A DNA stretch of 64,000 bases from Haloplanus vescus (GTDB lineage Archaea; Halobacteriota; Halobacteria; Halobacteriales; Haloferacaceae), in assembly GCF_900107665.1 (NCBI RefSeq), contig NZ_FNQT01000007.1, forward strand, positions 1 to 64,000. The letters are read 5' to 3'. The notes under the pieces are model-generated. The model saw only the letters and a program-made list of their open reading frames with translations. It had not been told where the DNA came from and did no database searches. The translations under genes and the position numbers were made by a program. The stretch's first letter is position 1. Every line of letters begins with the position of its first letter. This document shows positions 62,275-64,000 of the stretch, piece after piece.

Positions 62275-62978
62275 TGGCGCGGGCCGTCGCCATCAACGTC
62301 GGCGCGAACACGACGCTCCCCGGGTTTCGCGCCCCAGTTCTCCCCGACGGCCGGTTCGCGTACCTCCCCATCCCGGAGCGCGAACCTGTCGCCGACGAAG
62401 TGCCCACCTACGGCGACCTCTCGCCGGCGATCGACGTCGACCTCGGTGAAGTAGCTGACCGCCCCGTCCACCTCGACCCGGAGTTCGCGGGCGTCCACGG
62501 GTCGACGACCGACACCTACGGCGACAATCACGGCGTGAAAGCCGGGCCGCTCTCGACGCTCGACCCCGGCGACTCGCTCTTTTTCTACGCCACGCTCTCG
62601 CTCCGGGGCGACCCCGCCGACGCGCCCGACTTCCCTCCCGAGTGGGGCGCCTACCTCATCGGTGAGTTTCGGGTCGAGCGCGTCTGCTCCGGCGAGGAAT
62701 ATCGCGACGACCCCGCCGTCCGCGAACGGTTCGCGAGCAACGCCCACGCCAAGCGCGAGTCGTTCGACGCCGAGGTGTTGGTGGCCGGCGGGCCGGGGTC
62801 GCGGCTGTTCGACCGTGCCGTCCCGCTGAGTGCCCCCGATGCCGGGGCGACGGCGGGGTCGTTCGTCACCGACCTCTCCAGCGACTCGGGGAAGGGACCG
62901 TGGTGGCGGCGCGTGCTCCGCTACGACGCGGACGCGACGGCGCGACTCCGGGCCGTCGTCGACGAGCGTCAGCCCTGA
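62274..62978 (+). CDS. Nmad3-like conserved protein
   Basis: A 234-residue protein starting MARAVAINVGANTTLPGFRAPVLPDGRFAYLPIPE, which resembles the opening of the Nmad3 'nucleotide modification associated' family (a PILPDG...SLPIP motif). Other landmarks are 'DPEFAGVHGSTTDTYGDNHG', 'LSTLDPGDSLFFYATL' and 'WGAYLIGEFRVERV'. The family was defined by association with base-modification systems but is often found alone; no such partner is seen here. Start overlaps the dehydrogenase stop. Function is not established. Confidence 0.55.
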   Translation: MARAVAINVGANTTLPGFRAPVLPDGRFAYLPIPEREPVADEVPTYGDLSPAIDVDLGEVADRPVHLDPEFAGVHGSTTDTYGDNHGVKAGPLSTLDPGDSLFFYATLSLRGDPADAPDFPPEWGAYLIGEFRVERVCSGEEYRDDPAVRERFASNAHAKRESFDAEVLVAGGPGSRLFDRAVPLSAPDAGATAGSFVTDLSSDSGKGPWWRRVLRYDADATARLRAVVDERQP

Positions 62979-64000
62979 GCGACGCTATTCTCGCTGGCCC
63001 GCGTTCGGAGGCGGTCGATTCGGTCGCCGAGTGGGACGTTCGTCGAGAGCGGGTTCGGGACGCGTCGCCGAGAGGGGTCCATCCCGTGCACGTCGGCGTA
63101 GCGTTCGAGGGCGTCGGCGACGGCGTCGGCATCCACTCGCTCCGCGGCCACGTCGTCCGCCCGTCGAATGCATCGGCGCGTGTACCAGAAGCCGACGACC
63201 GTGACGAGAAGCGCCGCGCCGAGTAGCAGCCAGCGCCGTCGTGCGCCCGCCACGGCGGCGACGAGTGGGACCGCGGCGAGGATGACCGTCGCGATGCGCG
63301 CCGCGAGGAGATGCGTGCGGACGTGCCCGGCCTGTATCGCGAGGAGAGCCGTCGCCGTCGCGTCGTCGAAGCGGTCGAGGAAGGTGGTCGTGACGAACAG
63401 CCGTCGGTAGCCTGGCGGGCCACGGACGTGGACGTTCGCCGTCTCCGCGTCGTCGGTGTCAAGCGCCACGGCGTCGCGCACGTCGAGTCCCGCCCGCTCT
63501 CGCAGGGTCGCGAGTCGGTCGCGCGTCTCGCTATCGAGGTCCGTCGTCGACCGAATCAGCGGGATGAGCCACGGCGCACCGCCGACGCCGACGACGAGGA
63601 GGACGGCGAAGACGCCGACGAGTTCGAACGGCCCCACGCCACCGCCCTGGAGCGGCGCGATGGCCACGGTCACGAGCACGCTCATCCCGACGACGAACCG
63701 GGCCATCTGTCGCAGCGCCGTGGCCGTCGAGAGGTCGATGTCGCGAACGGCACAGACGCCGCGGACCGTCGGTCCGTAGGCACCGAGCCCGACGACGCCC
63801 GCCGCGAGCAGCGTCACGAAGTCCGCGAGATGCGTCGCGACCGGTGCGCCCACCCCCAGCGCGGCGCTGACGGCACCGCCGAGGCCGAGGAGTGCGAGGG
63901 CGCCGTAGGCGAGGAGGGCGTAGGGAAAGAGGACGCCCACGTAGAGGAGTCGGTACTTCGAGACGGGGTTCGAAAGCCGTCGCGCGACGGCGCTTCCGAC
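62969..64000 (-). CDS. membrane protein resembling M48 peptidases but without HExxH (runs off window)
   Basis: The frame is open to the window edge, so the N-terminus lies outside. The visible 343 residues hold about six helices, a central cytoplasmic region (DLDSETRDRLATLRERAGLDVRDAVALDTDDAETANVHVRG..YRRLFVTTTFLDRF) typical of integral-membrane M48 proteins, and the site where the zinc motif is expected reads LLAIQAGHVRTHLL. HExxH is absent, so it is probably a non-catalytic relative. It overlaps the convergent Nmad3-like gene by ten bases. Confidence 0.7.
   Translation of the reverse strand, partial: VGSAVARRLSNPVSKYRLLYVGVLFPYALLAYGALALLGLGGAVSAALGVGAPVATHLADFVTLLAAGVVGLGAYGPTVRGVCAVRDIDLSTATALRQMARFVVGMSVLVTVAIAPLQGGGVGPFELVGVFAVLLVVGVGGAPWLIPLIRSTTDLDSETRDRLATLRERAGLDVRDAVALDTDDAETANVHVRGPPGYRRLFVTTTFLDRFDDATATALLAIQAGHVRTHLLAARIATVILAAVPLVAAVAGARRRWLLLGAALLVTVVGFWYTRRCIRRADDVAAERVDADAVADALERYADVHGMDPSRRRVPNPLSTNVPLGDRIDRLRTRASENSVAQG

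Noticed and set aside
1-64000. CRISPR arrays, intact insertion sequences, integrases or replication-origin repeats
   Set aside because: I found no regularly spaced repeats, transposase or recombinase genes, and no ORB-type repeats with cdc6.

Overview
The window is chromosomal DNA of a haloarchaeon. It is GC-rich, its proteins are very acidic, and it carries haloarchaeal hallmarks: tandem CetZ tubulins, PitA, F420 enzymes (CofE, Mer), a Bat-type histidine kinase, and many leaderless genes with a TATA element 25-30 bases before the start codon. It opens with the end of an rRNA operon in the order 23S - 5S - tRNA-Cys. The order Haloferacales is plausible, but I cannot fix the genus.

Layout. 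1-600: end of 23S rRNA, a tRNA-like processing element, 5S rRNA, tRNA-Cys and a hairpin terminator. 0.8-24 kb: ordinary chromosome. It holds two tandem cetZ genes, an ABC exporter, a LOV-domain histidine kinase, a zinc alcohol dehydrogenase, a soluble chemotaxis-type transducer, an AAA ATPase, a cation/proton antiporter, an MBL-fold hydrolase, serS, tsr3, a Nog1-type GTPase, a DUF389 membrane protein, a BASS transporter, 5-formyl-THF cyclo-ligase, engB and a D-2-hydroxyacid dehydrogenase.

24.4-45 kb: a cell-surface glycan island with locally AT-rich stretches. It holds glycosyltransferases (two GT4 and one GT2, plus a third GT4 at the far edge), a run of alkaline-phosphatase-superfamily (sulfatase-like) enzymes, a UbiA enzyme of the decaprenyl-phosphate phosphoribosyltransferase type overlapping a PHP phosphoesterase, a GT-C membrane glycosyltransferase, AglD-like membrane proteins, a second PHP paralogue, a TVP38 protein and a Wzx-type flippase. 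The island is decaying. It contains a broken AlkP-family gene, a frameshifted two-TM gene, an AglD-like gene with a stop codon and a frameshift, and an epimerase that has lost its middle.

45-64 kb: ordinary chromosome again. It holds a YfcE phosphodiesterase with cofE, then mer, a zinc-ribbon protein, mutL-mutS with an elaborate nested palindrome at the 3' end, an APC permease fused to universal-stress domains, a DJ-1/PfpI gene broken by two compensating frameshifts, a site-2 protease, pitA, a hexapeptide acyltransferase, a PQQ-type sugar dehydrogenase lipoprotein, a possible Nmad3 protein and a truncated membrane protein at the window edge.

Best candidate for something under-described: the UbiA-PHP pair (33577-35132), divergent from a GT-C enzyme only 35 bases away. 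It has the parts of a polyprenyl-phosphate-pentose donor route, with a PHP enzyme where mycobacteria use a PAP2-type phosphatase. That reading is an inference from family membership and gene order.
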